A stretch of 64,000 bases of DNA from positions 1,538,253 to 1,602,252 of the forward strand of contig CM030937.1 of assembly GCA_018136815.1 (NCBI GenBank), in the 5' to 3' direction. The notes beneath the pieces are model-generated. The model was given only the letters and a program-made list of their open reading frames with translations, ran no database searches and was not told where the DNA came from. Made by a program: the position numbers and the translations under genes. This document shows, one piece after another, positions 33,374-43,247 of this stretch. Position 1 is the stretch's first letter; each line of letters opens with the position of its first letter. The stretch is from Isochrysis galbana (lineage: Eukaryota > Haptophyta > Isochrysidales > Isochrysidaceae).

Positions 33374-33937
33374 GTGCCCTGCGCGGCCTCCGCCGCACGT
33401 TCCTTCGATGCTGACAAGTGGTGGAAGAACCAAAACGCCTTGAGGATGTACCTCTTGGACAAGATCAAGAATCTCAAGAAGCACGGCTTGGGCAAGGCGG
33501 CGACGCACAAGGCCTCCGAAATCTGGGAGGAGGCCGCGAAGCGCATCGATGCGAACGTGGACAATCACGAGGTGTGGACGGCTCGCAACGTCGAAAGGCT
33601 GGCCGAAGCCCTCGAAGCTGCCGTCGAGGCGAAGTGCTACAAGACCCTGCAGGCGGCTCGAGCCGACGCGCGGAGGCGCAGTTGGCCGTTCCCGGGTGAA
33701 GAGGTTGGCGCCACTGCCGTTCGGGGACGTGCACAAGCCGAAGCACGGAGGGATCCGCGTCAGCGTTGCGCCATTTCACCCACCTTTTCACAGCCGGCCG
33801 GGGGAACGCCATGTGCAGGAGCGCCCGAGGCCGTTCGTCGCTGCAGCACTCTCGCAAGCTGCACCACTCCCGCAACACTGGGAATGCGTGACGCTAAGCC
33901 TTCGCCTTCTGAAGGAGCCCAGCCGGAGAGCGCCTGA
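33374..33937 (+). CDS. Unrecognised ORF, possibly element-encoded
   Basis: Residues 12-95 look like a genuine helical domain: DADKWWKNQNALRMYLLDKI, HGLGKAATHKASEIWEEAAK, RNVERLAEALEAAVEAK. The remainder (from about 33690) is low-complexity and overlaps a local duplication, so the true end is probably earlier. No family recognised. It directly abuts an opposite-strand coiled-coil fragment, which suggests a patchwork of inserted pieces. Confidence 0.35.
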   Translation: MPCAASAARSFDADKWWKNQNALRMYLLDKIKNLKKHGLGKAATHKASEIWEEAAKRIDANVDNHEVWTARNVERLAEALEAAVEAKCYKTLQAARADARRRSWPFPGEEVGATAVRGRAQAEARRDPRQRCAISPTFSQPAGGTPCAGAPEAVRRCSTLASCTTPATLGMRDAKPSPSEGAQPESA

Positions 33938-34110
33938 CTCACCATTGGTTGCCAAATCTGCGACACCACTGACTTCGGGCGCTCGACTGGCGACCTCTAC
34001 GGCCTCAGCAGCATCCTCGCAGTTTGCCGCTGCAGCACTCCAGCAACCCCGGGAGTGCGCAACGCTACCCCTTCGCCGTCTGAAGGAGCCTAGGCCCGAG
34101 ACATGACCAT
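33838..34110 (+). repeat. Local duplication with 190-bp period
   Basis: The block from CGCTGCAGCACT to CTGAAGGAGCC occurs at 33838-33922 and again at 34028-34092 with an 18-20 bp length difference. Confidence 0.6.
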
Positions 34111-34289
34111 TAATGCAAGCCGGGGCGCTCAGATGACCCGCCCGCCCGCCCCCGGGCTCTGCCGGGGTCTCTGCAGGGCCTGCTGGGACATCTTCACCTG
34201 CGTCTTCACCTGCGTCGGCGTGCAGCATCGGCCAGCGGCTCAGTGCAGCCGCCGATATTCCCAGTTGTAATTATTTTTTATTTATAGCT

Positions 34290-34575
34290 AGCGTGAGTAG
34301 CCCGAATCTTCAGATGTTTTATTATTATAGGTATCCTGGCATGGAGGTATATCCTAACGGACTTTTACAACATCCAGTATGGCATTAAGCATTAAGGGTA
34401 CACCAAGCACCAAGGACCAAGGCCCCGGGCCCCGGGCCCCGGAAACCGAGGAAAGAGGAACGAAGGGGGGAAAGGGAGGTGGTGGAGGGAGGGGATGTAA
34501 GGGCGGTGTCGTAGCAGAGACAGGGTAACCTAGACTTAGTAGGCGAGTAGCTCAGAATCTTTAGATATGTTTTTT
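34290..34575 (+). repeat. Two plus-sense LINE 3' tails
   Basis: 34297-34330 ends GCCCGAATCTTCAGATGTTTTA. A longer copy at 34410-34575 runs from CCCCGGAAACCGAGG to CAGAATCTTTAGATATGTTTTTT. Same family as 20460-20780. Confidence 0.6.
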
Positions 34576-34851
34576 AAGCGTACACCAAGGCAGATGGGGA
34601 CTATGAGTCCCTTCTACTACAAAACTCCAGACAAAAATACTGGTATGAAAACATTTGTTTGTTCTTTGCGAGAGACAACGGGCTCGCCGCCCTCTCCGAG
34701 GTGTGCTTTGCGGTTTGCGCGCGCTCTCCCTCCGCTCCCTCCGCTCCCCCTCCGCTCTTCTCGCACCGCCCTTCCGCCGCTCTTGCTCGCGCCCACCCGC
34801 ACCTTCTCTCGTCGCCTTCCACCCTATCGACAGTCCGCAGCTCCGCTCGAC

Positions 34852-35923
34852 ATGCTACTCCGGCGCGCCAGCTCGATGATGCGCACTGCTGCGCCAGCCA
34901 CACGTCGCATGCTGAGCTCGCAGGCGCCGAGTCTCACGCTCGAGCAGGCGATGACGTCGTCCCATCTCATCATAAACGAGATGGAGTCACTACCTGCGCG
35001 GCAGGCCCTCCAGGCGGCGCAGCAGGGCGACCGTCTGCAGAAATGGCAGACTGCAAATGCAGTGCTCATTCAGGCGACGCTGCGTGCGCTCCCGCAGATT
35101 GGCTTCACGGCAGACGCCCAGGGACTGCAGCGGTATACCGAGGCGTTCGCCGCGCAGGCACGCAGCGATCAACCGGAAGTACGCAAGGCCCTCGCCGACA
35201 TCAACATGCAGAAGTGGCGGTCTCTGTTGAGGAACGGCTTTGGCTGCGAGCCCGCACCTCCGATTTCGCTGCAAGATGCACGTAAGCTAGCCATCGACAT
35301 GGTTGACGCGATGCAGGACGAGGAGCTCATCAAGCAGGTGAGCGCAGCGTGACCCCTAATCGCATTTGCAGTGGTGTAATTTTGTCTGGAGCGCGTAGCT
35401 TCTGAGCCCGCTCATACAACCAATCTGCAAACCTATGCCCGCTACAGGTAGAGGACACGCGGAAAGGATTGGGATCCCGCCTCTCAGAGCAGGTGAGCTC
35501 GTATTCATACCACTAGGACGCGATGGCCTTCAGCTCGTAGAATAATCGAGCCGCTCTTACAATTCATCGGCGGGCGTGCCCACTGACGTTCTCGCACGAT
35601 GCATGTGCCTCTCGCAGGAGCTTCAAACACTGGTTGCAAGAGCGGTAGTCAATGTCCAGGCAGAAGTCATGCAAAGGCATGGATATGCCGGAGATGCTGG
35701 ATATGCGCAAGCTCAGGTTCGTCGGAGCCTTGATCGCCTGCACAGTGTGCTGGTATTCAGCACCTGGCCTAGTGACGAGCTCCACCTTCCGCCTCAGGTT
35801 TGCTTGATGGAGCATGCGAATGATGCTGTCGTCACCGCTGCAGTTGCAGCTGCCACTACTGCGCTCTACGCACGGGCAGGCATCAATCTGCACGAGTCCT
35901 TGAGACAGGTCGTGGGACAGTGA
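34852..35923 (+). CDS. Unrecognised protein, likely mitochondrial, three exons
   Basis: Exons 34852-35337, 35448-35492 and 35618-35923, all joined in phase 0 with GT-AG introns of 110 and 125 nt (donors CAG|GTGAGC); 278 residues. The start at 34852 gives MLLRRASSMMRTAAPATRRM, an Arg/Ser/Ala-rich amphipathic leader that looks like a mitochondrial presequence. The frame is open further upstream but only through LINE-tail sequence. The body is all-helical (TLEQAMTSSHLIINEMESLP, LQKWQTANAVLIQATLRAL). The region 35714-35794 begins CAG|GTTCGT and ends CCTCAG, so it could be a further 81-nt intron that is in frame either way. No family recognised; helical and soluble in appearance. Confidence 0.65.
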
Positions 35924-36284
35924 AGCCCCCTCCCCCCCTCCCCCCCCTCCCTAATTATGCCGTGCGCCATGAGGCTGAACGGGAAGGCTGCAAATGGCCC
36001 ACTAGGCTCGATCGGTTGATGTAGCTCTCACCATTCTATGCACTTTGTTCGTCTTCCTGTTCATCTCTGCCGCGCTTTGCGATTGTGCGAGATGCAAATT
36101 TCGAGCAGCGTGCATGGACAATGTCGGTTGTTCTCTCGGCTCCTCGCGGGGAAGAAGGCATTTGCACAACGCGTAGGGAGTTGGTAGTTGGCGCAAGTAG
36201 GAAAGGGAAAGGGGCAAAACTGAAAACTGCAACAGTAGTATGTGATCGACGGCATTCCTGATTCTTGTGCTTGCGGGGTGATAA

Positions 36285-36728
36285 AAATATGAAGATTCAG
36301 GGCTAACACCTATTGCTAGACCGGCTTCCTCCACCACCTATCCGACGTCGCCCTTATCACCCTTCGCTTTCGCTCCACCTCGTTACTCGTTACCTTCCCC
36401 CCCTCTTTCCTTTGTCTTCGGTTTCGGGGGAGCGGCCCAGGTGCACTACCATGGGCCATGGGCCCCGCTCGGAGTGCGGGTTCCGGGCAGGGGGGAGAAC
36501 TTCCCACCCTCTGCCATCCGCACCTGCGCCACGATGACACTTCCAAAATTGGCACTTGGAATTTGGAAGCTGGCGACAACGACAACCACAACCGGCCCAA
36601 CCCTGCCCAGGCTCTCCCAGAGAGAGACGGGGCGCACAGATCGTACGCCCTGGCCCTGGCCGATGCTGCCCGGCCTATCGCTCTGACCAACCCCTCCTCA
36701 CCTGGACCCGGCAAAGGTGGCCGCTAAA
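36285..36728 (-). mobile_element. LINE 3' tail joined to a B-type element fragment
   Basis: 36285-36490 is a minus-sense LINE 3' UTR (ATGAAGATTCAGGGCTAACA on the plus strand). 36560-36728 matches the body of the 26930-27222 element on the minus strand (GGAGGGGTTGGTCAGAGCG). 35924-36284 between the preceding gene and this debris holds nothing recognisable. Confidence 0.5.
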
Positions 36729-36901
36729 GCAGGTGTCAGGTGTATATCTTTTACTAGACTACACTAGTATCTTGCGACCCCACAGTCTCGCGATCCGTGA
36801 GGCCACAAGAAAACGAGTCGTGGCTGTTCGCGCGCTTGCCCACGCGGGTCGGCTCGTCCTGCGTTCGAGGGCGCCGCCCAACCTCAATTGTGTGCCAGCA
36901 A

Positions 36902-37621
36902 ATGCCTCTCGACAGCCGTCACCTGTATCTCGAGACACCTGACGGCGAAGTGCTCCAGATGTGTTTCCTTCGCCCTTCCGCCCAAGAGCTCGTCACTAAG
37001 CTGCCCTATCTGCTGGAGTATCCAAGCACTCTACAGATGCCGAGGCCGTCGGCGATGGCTGCAAGCGCCGTGCTGGCTGGCCGAGCGGGGAGCGAGACAA
37101 TGGCGGCGCACACAGTTGGGTCGTCAGCATCCTTAGATGCCAATGCCCGGGCACAAGTACTCCTCGAGCTCGAGCAGGCGCTGCTGAGGGGCGGTCCGCT
37201 GCCAGCCTCAGCTGGCATGTTACGTGGGGATGATTGGCATGAAGCCCTCAGCGCTGGCAACGCTCTTGATGCACTTGGCCCGTTGGAAGTCACCCGTCTT
37301 TCTCGACAGGTGCGCAGCCCAGAACTCGCGCGTTTGCTTCTTCGCCACCGCTTTCCGCGCCTTTTGAAGGCGGATGCCGAGGCACAGATCGGTGCTAGCG
37401 CAATCGATCAGCTTTGTGAAACGGCACCACTCCCTGAAGCCCTCTCTGAAACTTTGCTAGAGCTCCTCCATACTAGCGACCTGCTCAGACTGCCTGCTGC
37501 CGAATACGATGAAGTGGTAGTAGCTGAGCTTCACAGATTAACGGGGTTAGGCAGGCGCGCCGCCGCACAAGCGGCCCTTGTGTATGTGGCTAATCATCAA
37601 GAGAAAGAACACAATTATTGA
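36902..37621 (+). CDS. Unrecognised conserved-looking protein
   Basis: 239 residues from ATG 36902; a good acceptor-like sequence (TGTGCCAG) stands just before, so an upstream exon is possible, and the frame is open to 36797. The N-terminus HLYLETPDGEVLQMCFLRPS looks like a small beta domain. The rest is helical and Leu/Ala-rich (DANARAQVLLELEQALLRGG, LSETLLELLHTSDLLRL). Ends EKEHNY. No membrane segment or catalytic motif. Host-like composition; not assigned to a family. Confidence 0.5.
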   Translation: MPLDSRHLYLETPDGEVLQMCFLRPSAQELVTKLPYLLEYPSTLQMPRPSAMAASAVLAGRAGSETMAAHTVGSSASLDANARAQVLLELEQALLRGGPLPASAGMLRGDDWHEALSAGNALDALGPLEVTRLSRQVRSPELARLLLRHRFPRLLKADAEAQIGASAIDQLCETAPLPEALSETLLELLHTSDLLRLPAAEYDEVVVAELHRLTGLGRRAAAQAALVYVANHQEKEHNY

Positions 37622-38704
37622 TGGTGACGAACGAAGCAACTGCTGTGAGGTCGCCAAGGTTGAGGTGCTCAGGTGCTGCCCGAATAAGTGCAGAGATAGG
37701 GGCGAGGAGAGGCAAGTTTTCTCCAAGGAATTTTTGTATTATTCTAGTGTCACATGTGCTACTTGTGGAATGACGCAGTTGTGTGTTGTGTGAATTACCA
37801 TGTTGCCGTGCTGCGTGTGTTGTTACATAATGCATGAGAGACTGAATAATAATACATAGTAGAAATAAAACAACTGAGCGTTAGTACCACTACTGCCACT
37901 AGCCCGATACTATCACGACAGCCCGCAGCGCACCTGCCCGTACACCTTGATGCGTGTTGCTGTCTCCGGCACAACAAACAAACGCATGAAACCCTTTATT
38001 GCACCTTTGAAACACCCCCCTCGCATGCTCCCGGCTCCCATTTTGACGTTTTAAAACCTTTTAATATTCTTACCGCACTCGCGGCGAATGGAACCACTAC
38101 CCACTACTACACGTAGTACGTAGCATACTTTCTACACCTACACCCCCACTCCCCCGGCCCTTGCTCCCCCCGCCATCATGTCGAGTCGAGCGTTACCGGA
38201 GGGCTCTGAGCCACTCCGTCGCGAGCGGCACCGGCTGCTAGCGCGGCGCTTTGGCCCTCCTCCCCGCCGGGAGTCGGGTGAATGAAATTCTGGACTAGGT
38301 CGGGCAACCCCATGTGGGTGTCTGGACGGGGAACGAACGGCGAACGAAGGGCGGTGGGGCGGCGAGGCGCCCCTAGCGGCCCTAGTGTGTTGGGTTTTAA
38401 GAGATTGTTATAAATAAATAAACCTTTTAATAGTCTCACCGCACACGCGGCCGTGGACCCTCTACTTTCTACTCACGTAGGAAAACTTTCTACACCCCCA
38501 CTCCCCCGGCCCTTCTCCCCCCGCCATAAGGCGACTCCCCCCGTGCACTACTAGGGGGATAGGGGTGGAGGGCTTAGATATGGTCCGGTGGCCCGCGCCT
38601 CCCCCCGGTGATCATTTCCCCCCTTCCTCCTGTGTCTCCGAGTGGGCGGCGGTCTCAGCCCCGACTTATCCTGTAAACAGGTGCGGGACTTACCTATTTT
38701 CCGG
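37622..38704 (+). repeat. Intergenic region with a direct-repeat pair
   Basis: 38046-38175 and 38420-38527 are direct repeats of about 110-130 bp (AAACCTTTTAATA..., ACTTTCTACACC..., CCCCCGGCCCTT... CCCCCGCCAT), 374 bp apart. The intervening 240 bp are GC-rich. The arrangement could be a tandem duplication or short terminal repeats of a small element. 37622-38040 holds no gene. Confidence 0.6.
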
Positions 38705-39240
38705 TGAGCGGAGCTCTCGCTCCGCCCACCCCCTTCTCCGCGCTCTCTCTCCCCTCTCCTGCAGGCACGCGCGATGGCGCGCCTGCGGCAGGCCTGCAGC
38801 TGCCCCTGGCGACCCCTGGAGGCTCTTGGAGGCCAGCTCAGGGGGCAGAAAAAAAAACATCTGAAGATTCTGGGCTACACACCTACTATTGACGGGATCT
38901 CCCGCTTCTACTAACACCGCCCTTAAGTTCCCTTTCCCCACCTCTTCCCCTGCCCCCCTTCATTCCTTTTTCTTTGGTTTCCGGGGTTCGGTCTCGGTGC
39001 GCTACCTAAGACCTGGTTCGGAGTGCGGGGGCCGGGCAGGCCTTTTGAATCGTTGCTCCTGGTATGACCGTCCACCCGGACTCGCTTTTCTCATCTTGAT
39101 TTTGTCGGGACCGTGGCGTCTCTGTAGTTCTTTTGTGTCTTCGCTTTGATGGCTTGTTCGTTTTTGTTTAGTTGTTTTTGAGTTCCTCAACGGCGTGTAC
39201 TATTTTCAGCTTGGTGGCCAGTTCCACCAATTCCACGGCG
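38705..39240 (-). mobile_element. B-type fragment followed by LINE 3' end
   Basis: 38705-38850 is a copy of 2570-2710 in inverted orientation. 38850-39240 is a minus-sense LINE 3' end: oligo-T, GAATCTTCAGATG, the GGTTTCCGGGG body, and at 39180-39235 the last coding stretch (VELATKLKIVHAVEE-type, compare 20783-20880). Confidence 0.6.
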
Positions 39241-39289
39241 ATCACTTCGGATATAGATCGCAACGAGATATCTTCACGACGAGAGGAAA

Positions 39290-40215
39290 TCTTGCCGTTG
39301 AGCGTGAACCTTCTAGACGCTTCTAACGAACAACGTACGAGCGAACGTCGGCGGACGCCGCCTCGAGAGCAGTAGACGAAACAGACTTCGGATCAGAGAG
39401 TTGAGCGGGCAGACGCAGCTCACGCCCGAAGATCAAAGACGCCGGAGACTGGGAAGTAACACGACCGGAAGAAGCCCTCAACGAGAGGAGTAGGAACGGC
39501 AAATGGTTGACTCAATGACCGCCACCCTCGTTCGAGGCGCGCATCAAACGGATGAGAGTTTGCTGAGCGCGTTCGACGAAGACTACACCTTCATGTCGGT
39601 ACGGCTCTGTACTCGACAAATCTGTCCCGGTGAGCTCCAGAATACGCGAAACAAGAACCGAACATAGATTCGAACCGGCGTCGGTTCGAAGCTGCCTAGG
39701 GACTCCATAACGCGTCACAATCAAGCGGATGAACATGTCCAAGGCCATCTCCGACGAGGGATCCCCATTCGACGGCTCAGCCTCAATCCATCGAGTGAGC
39801 GAGTCGATGAAGACGACCAGCTTGTCGTAACCCGAGACTCCAGGCACGAAGTTGTGAGTGGGAGCCAGCGAGAGCACGTCGCAGTAGACCACATCAAAAG
39901 GATAGGTACCCACAGAGAGACCGGAGGGCGACGCTAGAGCCCTAGGTAGCGGCTTGGCGAGGGTGCACTCGTGGCATTCCCGAACGTAGGACGCAACGTC
40001 GGAAGACATGCCAGGCCAGTAGACCCGAGTACGAAGAAGACCGGACATACGAGAAATTCCGAGGTGACCGGAGCGATCGTGGTAGGCAAAGAGGTAGCGA
40101 GACCGCAAGGAGGGCGGAACATAGAGCACTAGCGAGTCCGGGTCGGTGGAGTCAGGGACGGTGCGATAGTAGACGAGCCCATCGTGAACGACGAAACGGC
40201 GAAGCATCTTGGATT
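39290..40215 (-). pseudogene. Ty3/gypsy integrase
   Basis: Minus strand. An HHCC zinc-binding module (HLGISRMSGLLRTRVYWPGM then CHECTLAK) leads into the rve core with VVYCDVLSL (first Asp), FIDSLTRWIEA, LRTDAGSNLCS (second Asp) and a following Glu near FVERAQQTLIR. An in-frame TGA near 39512 interrupts the domain, after which the typical C-terminal block LPFLLLSLRASSGRVTSQSP and FGRELRLPAQL continues. At its 5' end it is cut by the A-type leader at 40222. Companion of the RT fragment at 31475 but in opposite orientation. Confidence 0.85.
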
Positions 40216-40221
40216 GCTGAG

Positions 40222-40402
40222 CGGGGTGGTCCGTTGGCTCCTGTGCCCACCTGGCTGGGGGGGGGTCGTCCTGGCGCGGTCGCTTCGGCGACAGCGGCGT
40301 GTCCATGAAAGCTTCGTCCATCGCGGCGAGGGCCGCGGCAGCGAGGGCGGGAGGCGGCGCGCGCGCGCGCGCTCCATGACCCTATCAGTTTACTGATAGT
40401 TG
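40222..40402 (-). mobile_element. A-type hairpin-ATG leader element (copy A2)
   Basis: Minus strand: hairpin CTATCAGTAAACTGATAG at 40399-40382, GGTC, ATG opening MERAR-type Arg/Ala/Pro sequence, then MDEAFMDTPLSPKRPRQDDP. The frame happens to run on into the integrase fragment, which should not be taken as one protein. Confidence 0.6.
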
Positions 40403-41260
40403 GCGTCTCACCAGGGAAGAGCATCGGTGAAGTGGATACGCTTCCGGCCGACGTGGTTGCCCTGGCAGCGGGGGGGGGGGGGGGCGGAAGGGCGAAGGAG
40501 GCAAGAAGAGGGGGGGTCCTGCAAGTAGAACTTATACTTATATACCATCCACATGGGGGTAGTTGCCAAAAAACAACCAAACCTGAGGTTGCAGCCTCTG
40601 CAATCGAATTGCCTGTCACAAGTGGTATTCTTGTCGACCTTTAGTTAGCCACCCCCTCCTCTTCTTCCTCTTGTCGCTAGCCGCCCTTCTCCGCTCTCCG
40701 CCCGTTTTCTAACCGAAACGGCCCCGAGGCTGAGTAGCCTGAAGCCTGAGTGTTAGGTGATAGAAAGAAGGTGCAACTCGAGGTTCCCTTTTTTTATCTT
40801 GCCGAAAAAACCACCAAACTTCAGGTTGCACCCTCTAATTCCGAGGTGACTCTGACTCTGTCGAAGGCTGTCTCCCCCGTCGAGTGCTAGTGCTAGGAGG
40901 CCCGGCTCTCCGGAGAAAATTTTCTATGCACATGTTGGTTTGCGCCATGGTGGTATTGTTATAGTTTGTGCAGTCTGCACTTACAAATGCAAGTGCAAGA
41001 GTTACGTTTCTACAAATAGAAAATATTCAAACTATTAAAAAAACTCATTAAAATCAAAATCGCCAGGGGGCCAGCGCGCCCCTCCCCTCCCCGCACAGTG
41101 GGAGGTGCTGTACCTGATCTGATACCCGCTCGTGGTAGAGCACTTCGAGGCAAACGCATGGAAGCAAGAGATACAGATCGACAACACACGCGCAAATAGG
41201 CTGCGGAATTTGTGGTGCACGTTGAGTGCACACGCAAACTAGACGTTCGGTCGTCGATTT
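40403..41260. other. Gene-free stretch
   Basis: Contains a run of about 14 G at 40471 and a repeated sentence around AAAACAACCAAACCTGAGGT (40569) and AAAACCACCAAACTTCAGGT (40805), each followed by TGCA and CTCT. No coding signal. Confidence 0.4.
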
Positions 41261-42781
41261 TCAGGTACTCTCTTGGAACAGAGCGTTGATGGCCTGAGAA
41301 ACCTCGGTGACCTTTAATAAAATGGCCTCGCGATCTTCCTCATGCAAGCGAGACCCGAAGCTTTGCAAGAAGCGATCGGGGTGCCACCGCAAACTTAGCT
41401 CTCGGAAGGCCTTCTTGCGCTCCGCCTTGGCTCGTTGCAGCTCTAAACCAAGAGCCGAGGCCTCTAAAGCCGGCCACGGCACGTCAACCATCGTGATAAT
41501 CTTGTCTCCTTGGGATAGGAAGCGCTCCCAAGCGGCTGTCGCCCGTTGTCTGTTGAACGTTGCCTCAGTAGAGGACACAAATCTAGGTCCAGCTCCGCTT
41601 GCTCCGCCGGGGCATTCGCTCCCCCCCTCCTTCTCGCTCCATGCCTTGGCCTCAGCAGCAGCACTTGCTTCACGTTTCGATTGCTCAGCCTCATAAGATC
41701 TTGCGCGAGATTTGAGCTGCTCGCGATACCAGTCGTCCTCGTCCGAAGATCCATCTGCAACATCTCCATTTGCCTCAGCCTCGGCACCATGTGGTTGCCT
41801 ATGCGATTCTCCGGGGTCATCGCCATTGCGACGGCCCTGAGCGCCATTTCTGGTTGCTTCTTGTTGACGTCTGCGGCGCTGCTGCTCGCGCACCTGCCTT
41901 TCTCGCTGTTCTTCCGCCTCAGCTGCCTGCGCTGCTGCTTCTGCTCTCTCTTTCGCCCTTTCCCATTCGTCATCTGAAGGCAGCACCGGCCGACGTACAT
42001 GCGTTCGCGGTCCAGGGCGGCGAGGCATTCCACGAAGCTCGGCGCGTGAGTTGGCTCGAGCCTCGTACGCGGCCCGCTGTCGACGGCGTTGCTCAAGCAT
42101 GGCTTCCGCTTTAGCTTGGGCAGCATCGATGGACGCCGCTCGACGAGATGCGTTGACCGGAGGTGTTGCCTCGCTGGCAGCTGAGTTGGCCCCTGTGCGC
42201 AAGGGAACACCAGATCTTCCAGGTGGATCACGCACAATGGAGTCCGCTGACGCGTCGGATGTTTTGCGCCCAGCCCGCGCAGCGGCGGTAGAAGGGGTCG
42301 GCGCAGGCGTGTTGCAAGCTGACACGTACGTTGAGCGTGGCAGCTGTGCTGCCACCGTCCAGGGATCTGGGACGGATTTTGCTGAGTTGCCCTCAAAATA
42401 CTGGACAGGAGTATCCTCGGATCTTACACGGCGGCGAATTTCGGAGCCAGCTAAGAGGGACGCTGCTGCGCCAATAGAAGAGATGTCCGCAGAGCGGGGC
42501 CCCTCAGCAGTGCGAGCTGAGGAGGAAGGCCTCGGTGGCTGCGGGCCACGCCCTCGAGCATGGCGGATCGTTGCGCACATCTGGCAGAATGGCAGCTCGA
42601 GATCCTCGTTGATAAAGGCGCAGTGCGGAGCCAAGCACCTCCAGCCAGGTGACGCTCCCTCGTAGGCAAACGCAGCCTCCTCCTCTTCCACCTCCACCTC
42701 CCCGGCCGCTAGCCCCATCGCTCTCGGGCCGGCTGCACCGCGCGCCGCGCCGCTCCGCTCCCCCCTTCCTCCCCTGTTCAT
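41261..42781 (-). CDS. NFKBIL1-like J-domain protein with RanBP2-type zinc finger
   Basis: 506 residues from ATG 42781 (a later ATG at 42718 and an upstream one at 42931 are possible). Near residue 45 is a RanBP2-type finger: PGWRCLAPHCAFINEDLELP then FCQMC, with the W-x-C, central Asn and closing C-x2-C. A long Arg/Glu/Ala-rich coiled region follows. The last 90 residues, from ITMVDVPWPALE through RKKAFRELSLRWHPDRFLQ and FGSRLHEEDREAILLKVTEV to SQAINALF, match the C-terminal block of NF-kappa-B inhibitor-like protein 1, which is a J-domain-like fold with an HPD tripeptide. No ankyrin repeats are visible. Function likely chaperone- or RNA-associated; inference only. Single exon. Confidence 0.72.
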   Translation of the reverse strand: MNRGGRGERSGAARGAAGPRAMGLAAGEVEVEEEEAAFAYEGASPGWRCLAPHCAFINEDLELPFCQMCATIRHARGRGPQPPRPSSSARTAEGPRSADISSIGAAASLLAGSEIRRRVRSEDTPVQYFEGNSAKSVPDPWTVAAQLPRSTYVSACNTPAPTPSTAAARAGRKTSDASADSIVRDPPGRSGVPLRTGANSAASEATPPVNASRRAASIDAAQAKAEAMLEQRRRQRAAYEARANSRAELRGMPRRPGPRTHVRRPVLPSDDEWERAKERAEAAAQAAEAEEQRERQVREQQRRRRQQEATRNGAQGRRNGDDPGESHRQPHGAEAEANGDVADGSSDEDDWYREQLKSRARSYEAEQSKREASAAAEAKAWSEKEGGSECPGGASGAGPRFVSSTEATFNRQRATAAWERFLSQGDKIITMVDVPWPALEASALGLELQRAKAERKKAFRELSLRWHPDRFLQSFGSRLHEEDREAILLKVTEVSQAINALFQEST

Positions 42782-43247
42782 AGAGTAGTATTTCGTACTA
42801 CTACTACTACTCTCCGGCTCTTTCTCTCTCTGGCGCGGGCTCTCCACCACTGCCTCTCCCCACTGAACGGAACGGCCTCTCGCCTCTTGACTCTCTCTCT
42901 CTTCCATAAATAAACCGGTCGCGCAGCTCAATTGTCTCTCACCCGTCTGCTCAAGTGTTTTCTTTTACTACAAGTAGTAGAATATTCGAACGCCTGTTCA
43001 TGATCATAATAGATATTCGTATTTGTAGGGCGCAGCGCACAGGGCACCAAGCACTCATAATACACGCGCAAACGAAGAACACCCGTTGGAGTGAGCGGAT
43101 AAAGGTAAGCATCCCGAGTCACCTGTTAGTGGCAAGCAATAGAGGCAACGCATGTGACTTTGACGTATCCTTGGTGTTGAAGGCTAGTGCTAAGTGATTG
43201 AGGTATAGGCCGATGGATGCTCATGTACGGCTGATTGGCTGGTGATA
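42782..43247. promoter_or_regulatory. Upstream region of the J-domain gene
   Basis: Contains small (TAC)n palindromes: AGTAGTATTTCGTACTACT at 42785 and ACTACAAGTAGT at 42968. The carotenoid isomerase stop lies at 43248, so this 466 bp serves as its 3' UTR and the next gene's promoter. Confidence 0.35.

Noticed and set aside
39512-40377. Fusion of the MDEAFMDTPLSPKRP peptide to integrase
   Set aside because: The N-terminal part belongs to the A-type leader, which occurs without integrase at 22915 and 52183; the joint frame is accidental.
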